Assembly (NCBI GenBank): GCA_020029455.1
Contig: JAIBJH010000133.1
Span: 1-7,326, forward strand
Reading direction: 5' to 3'
Origin: Hyphomicrobiales bacterium
GTDB lineage: Bacteria > Pseudomonadota > Alphaproteobacteria > Rhizobiales > Aestuariivirgaceae
DNA: 7,326 bases
Below are positions 5,301 to 7,326 of this stretch, piece by piece. Numbering within the stretch: the first letter of the stretch is position 1; the number at the start of each line of letters is the position of its first letter. The position numbers and the translations under genes were made by a program. The notes beneath the pieces were generated by a model. It worked only from the letters and a program-made list of their open reading frames with translations, was not told the origin of the DNA and did no database searches.

Positions 5301-7326
5301 ATGGGCCATCAGCAAACCGAAACTGGCGACAGATGAACTTGCTGGTTCACCGCAAGACCGATTGGCGCTTCGCGTGGTGGCGAGAAGGACTTGGACCTTC
5401 TTCGAGACCTTTGTCACGGCCGAAGACAACATGCTGCCCCCTGACAATTTCCAGGAGGACCCCGCGCCGGTGGTGGCGCACCGGACGTCGCCAACGAACA
5501 TTGGACTTTATCTGCTTGCGACGGTGAATGCCCGGGATTTTGGCTGGCTCGGGCTTGATGACGCACTGATCCGCATCGAGGCGACGCTCGCAACCATTGA
5601 CAGGATGGAGCGATACCGAGGCCATCTTTTCAATTGGTACGACACGCGAAGCCTGACCCCGCTTGAACCACGCTATGTTTCGACCGTTGACAGTGGAAAC
5701 TTCGCGGGCCACCTCATTGCGCTGTCCAACATTTGCCAATCCTGGTCCATGGCCATTCCCGCCAATGCGGAATATCTCGACGGGATCGGTGATTGTGCGG
5801 AAATCCTGCGAGAGGAAATTGCAACGGCTGCCCAAGGCGGGAGCAAGACCAGCAAAGTAATTGCCGGAGGAGTTCTGCGGCAGATCCAAAGTTTTCATGC
5901 CTCGCTGCAAAAGGCCCGAACTCCTGCCGAACTCATACCGGTCCGGCTGATCGAACTGGCGGTTCAAGCGGGCACCCTGCACACTTCAGTAAACCGACTG
6001 GTGGAGGCGCTGGACCCGGGAAAAACCAAGCAAGTGCTCTATTGGACATCGGCACTGCAGAACACGATCGAAAGCCAGTTCAAGGATGCATCGCTGGACG
6101 ACAGGACGCGCTCGCAAGTCATCAAGCGTCTATCCGTAGTGGCGGCCAAGGCGCGCAGCCTCGCCCTGGAGATGGAATTTGCGTTCCTCGCCGATCCGCA
6201 GCGCCAACTCATGGCAGTGGGCTTCCGTGCCTCGGACTCGACCCTCGATGGCAGCTGCTACGACATGCTGGCCTCGGAGGCAGCGCTTGCCAGTTATCTT
6301 GCCATTGCCAAGGGTGACCTCAGCGCCCGCCACTGGTTCAGATTGGCAAGGCCGGTCACTTCGCTCAGTGGCGGCGCGGCTCTCGTATCGTGGTCCGGCT
6401 CGATGTTCGAATATCTGATGCCGCTGCTTGTGTTGCAGATGCCCCATGGCAGCCTGCTCGACCAGACCGCAAGGCTGATCGTCAGGCGGCAGATCGCCTA
6501 CGCCGGAAATCTCCGCATCCCATGGGGCATTTCGGAATCCGCTTTTTCAGCGCGCGACAGGAACTTTACCTATCAATATTCCAATTTCGGCGTGCCAGGC
6601 TTGGGCCTGAAACATGGACTTTCTGATAACATGGTTGTCGCACCTTATGCCACCGGCCTTGCCGCAATGATTTCTCCGCGTGCGGCAGCCAGCAATTTCG
6701 CCGCGTTGCGCAAGGCCAATGCCTATGGCCCTTATGGCTTCTACGAAGCGATCGACTATACGCCATCACGGTTGCGGAAAGGAGAGGCCTATGCCTTGGT
6801 AAAAGCCTACTTCGCCCATCACCAAGGCATGACGATTGCCGCCATCTACAATGCCGTGAGCAATGGCAGCACACGCTTGCAATTTCACCGTGATCCCCTG
6901 GTGCGGGCGACCGATTTGTTATTGCAGGAACGTGCACCCCGGCAAGTTCCACTGAAACTCCTCAGCGTGGCGGCCACGACCCATGCAGCTTCTGCGGCAG
7001 AAAGTTCGCCGCCGGCGCCTCTTGCCGTTGATCCCTGGACTGCCGCCCCGTCCACCTGCCTGCTGTCAAATGGCCAATACAGCGTGATGATGACCGCCTC
7101 GGGCAGCGGCTTTAGCACCTGGAAGAATATCTCCATCAACAGGTGGCGCGAGGACCCCACCTGCGATGACTTTGGAAACTTCGTGTTTCTGCGCGACATG
7201 GCAAGCAAGAGGTTATGGACGGCCGGATATATGCCCTTGGTGGCCGTGCCGGACAGTTACGAGGCCAAGTTCTCGGAAGAGAAAGTGGAAATCCACCGCA
7301 CTGATGGGCTCGTGGCCACAAGTATG
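2371..7326 (+). CDS. ndvB: Cyclic beta-1,2-glucan synthase (NdvB/ChvB/Cgs type), 3' end outside window
   Basis: This inner-membrane enzyme builds cyclic beta-1,2-glucan from UDP-glucose; the product goes to the periplasm for osmotic adaptation and host interaction. The window holds 1652 codons without a stop; relatives are about 2800 residues, so roughly the last 40% is missing. The N-terminal domain includes AEWLVDNYYLIEQHVRQA and IDLPPGYYRQLPKL, typical of the family. Two membrane segments (about 409-428 and 435-456) precede the GT84 domain, with D525 (VTDWTDA), the nucleotide-sugar site DADTK (D619, D621), the likely catalytic Asp in LSHDLFEG (D734) and RQHRWVRGDW (765-774). Four more membrane segments follow (about 811-830, 833-852, 937-953, 959-980). 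Next come STVDSGNFAGHLIAL (from 1104), a glucoamylase-like domain with YGFYEAIDYTPSR and HHQGM (1483-1487), and the start of the GH94 phosphorylase-like domain (from about 1560) that sets chain length. All key residues visible are intact. ATG 2371 is the first possible start after an in-frame stop at 2338; its ribosome site (GAAG) is weak, and ATG 2377 is an alternative. The symbol is by family; a second paralogue elsewhere is possible. Confidence 0.93.
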   Translation, partial: MKMQHGFGWPFRQEADVWNDGQPIRAELFGLERFREHAASLAQSQPVCHNVILVTSVVTRLQDDARSLSDCYAELCGAVAAGQPITPAAEWLVDNYYLIEQHVRQATIDLPPGYYRQLPKLSAGPLVGHPRIFGIAWAFVAHSDSRFDGHVLTDFVNAYQEVQPLTIGELWATAISLRLVLIENLTRISRRTIESRRARAAADELAEKLLEGKLNLVDLRRALEAEMAEHAKLAFAVQLIKRLRDQDTIDSAVIDAIRITVHALGLEFDSAVAEGHSRQAAANVTMRNLVTSLRHISDYAWEEWFDHVSLVDKLLAAHPAYPEMDFRTRNSYRSAIEDLSRHSKFDELTITKKVLNACDVQENEAATAGDPGYHLIGQGRSAFEAGITYRRSLGRRISEAIRKAGLGGYITAVAAITFVCLLVGLWPLAATQVSVPLLLLLAAISVVPVIEVAISLTNFTVTHVLRPVVLPALALRNGVSTEFRTLVAVPALLASTEEIDELVERLEVHHLANPDGELYFALVTDWTDAATEHVPNDGELLSVALNGIHRLNEKYADGRFLLLHRARRRNEVQDRWMGWERKRGKLVELNRLLRGATDTSFMVVGGKLPADFCFVLTLDADTKLPRSAARRLVGKLAHPLNRPFFDKEQGRVTHGYGLLQPRVTPTLPVDDYGTIFQSIFSTRRGTDPYVFATSDVYQDLFGEGSYAGKGIYDIDAFEAALANRVPENAMLSHDLFEGIFARTALVSDIEVVEEFPERYAVACARQHRWVRGDWQLLPWIAGSLKTVSRRGRKAIPAVGLWKMLDNLRRSLVPVFAFASLIVAWLSLPFAPAAAWTAFLVLVMFLPAFIPMYSGSHLRPAEETARSQIGLVASETAQALIITTANLTFLAHQASLVVDAIARTLYRLYVSRRNLLEWTTAAQVQSTIRPGLRDHYALMAPSVVVALAVFAFAAWRQNGVAAVALPFAALWLAAPAIAWAISKPKLATDELAGSPQDRLALRVVARRTWTFFETFVTAEDNMLPPDNFQEDPAPVVAHRTSPTNIGLYLLATVNARDFGWLGLDDALIRIEATLATIDRMERYRGHLFNWYDTRSLTPLEPRYVSTVDSGNFAGHLIALSNICQSWSMAIPANAEYLDGIGDCAEILREEIATAAQGGSKTSKVIAGGVLRQIQSFHASLQKARTPAELIPVRLIELAVQAGTLHTSVNRLVEALDPGKTKQVLYWTSALQNTIESQFKDASLDDRTRSQVIKRLSVVAAKARSLALEMEFAFLADPQRQLMAVGFRASDSTLDGSCYDMLASEAALASYLAIAKGDLSARHWFRLARPVTSLSGGAALVSWSGSMFEYLMPLLVLQMPHGSLLDQTARLIVRRQIAYAGNLRIPWGISESAFSARDRNFTYQYSNFGVPGLGLKHGLSDNMVVAPYATGLAAMISPRAAASNFAALRKANAYGPYGFYEAIDYTPSRLRKGEAYALVKAYFAHHQGMTIAAIYNAVSNGSTRLQFHRDPLVRATDLLLQERAPRQVPLKLLSVAATTHAASAAESSPPAPLAVDPWTAAPSTCLLSNGQYSVMMTASGSGFSTWKNISINRWREDPTCDDFGNFVFLRDMASKRLWTAGYMPLVAVPDSYEAKFSEEKVEIHRTDGLVATSM

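Noticed and set aside
5347..5982. A 211-codon open frame on the minus strand
   Set aside because: It is antisense to the conserved part of the glucan synthase (EDNMLPPDNFQEDP onward) and shows no motif; it is a by-product of GC-rich codon use.
1..7326. CRISPR array, tRNA/rRNA genes, insertion sequences, phage or toxin-antitoxin genes
   Set aside because: I saw no regularly spaced repeats, cloverleaf-like sequence, transposase motif or paired small toxin/antitoxin frames on either strand.

Overview
The window looks like chromosomal DNA from an alphaproteobacterium, most likely of the order Hyphomicrobiales (Rhizobium/Mesorhizobium/Phyllobacterium relatives). Two things point there. One is a NepR–EcfG pair, the anti-sigma/sigma core of the alphaproteobacterial general stress response. 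The other is a giant cyclic beta-1,2-glucan synthase of the NdvB/ChvB/Cgs type. The genus cannot be fixed from the sequence alone.

Layout: Positions 1-294 hold no gene that I can support. On the minus strand, reading right to left, come nepR (1617-1405), ecfG (1380-802) and an exported protein whose PRC-barrel domain breaks off early (711-295). On the plus strand, diverging from nepR, come a small CsbD-family stress protein (1878-2075) and then the first 1652 codons of a cyclic beta-1,2-glucan synthase (from 2371, running off the right edge). The 260-bp divergent gap between nepR and csbD and the 295-bp gap between csbD and the glucan synthase carry the regulatory signals.

How it fits together: NepR holds the sigma factor EcfG inactive until phosphorylated PhyR titrates NepR away; EcfG then transcribes from promoters of the form GGAAC-N16/17-cGTT. 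Exact GGAAC-N16-CGTT matches occur twice as gene-upstream elements, once before csbD (1806-1830) and once before the glucan synthase (2293-2317). The window therefore reads as a compact stress island: the regulator pair plus two apparent target genes, one a CsbD protein and one making periplasmic osmoprotective glucan. No phyR or sensor kinase is visible here, and nepR itself has no well-matched EcfG promoter.

I found no tRNA, rRNA, CRISPR array, insertion sequence or phage gene. The window does not contain an obviously new system; the noteworthy points are the inferred stress control of a glucan synthase, the broken PRC-barrel gene, and a set of small inverted repeats in the regulatory gaps.
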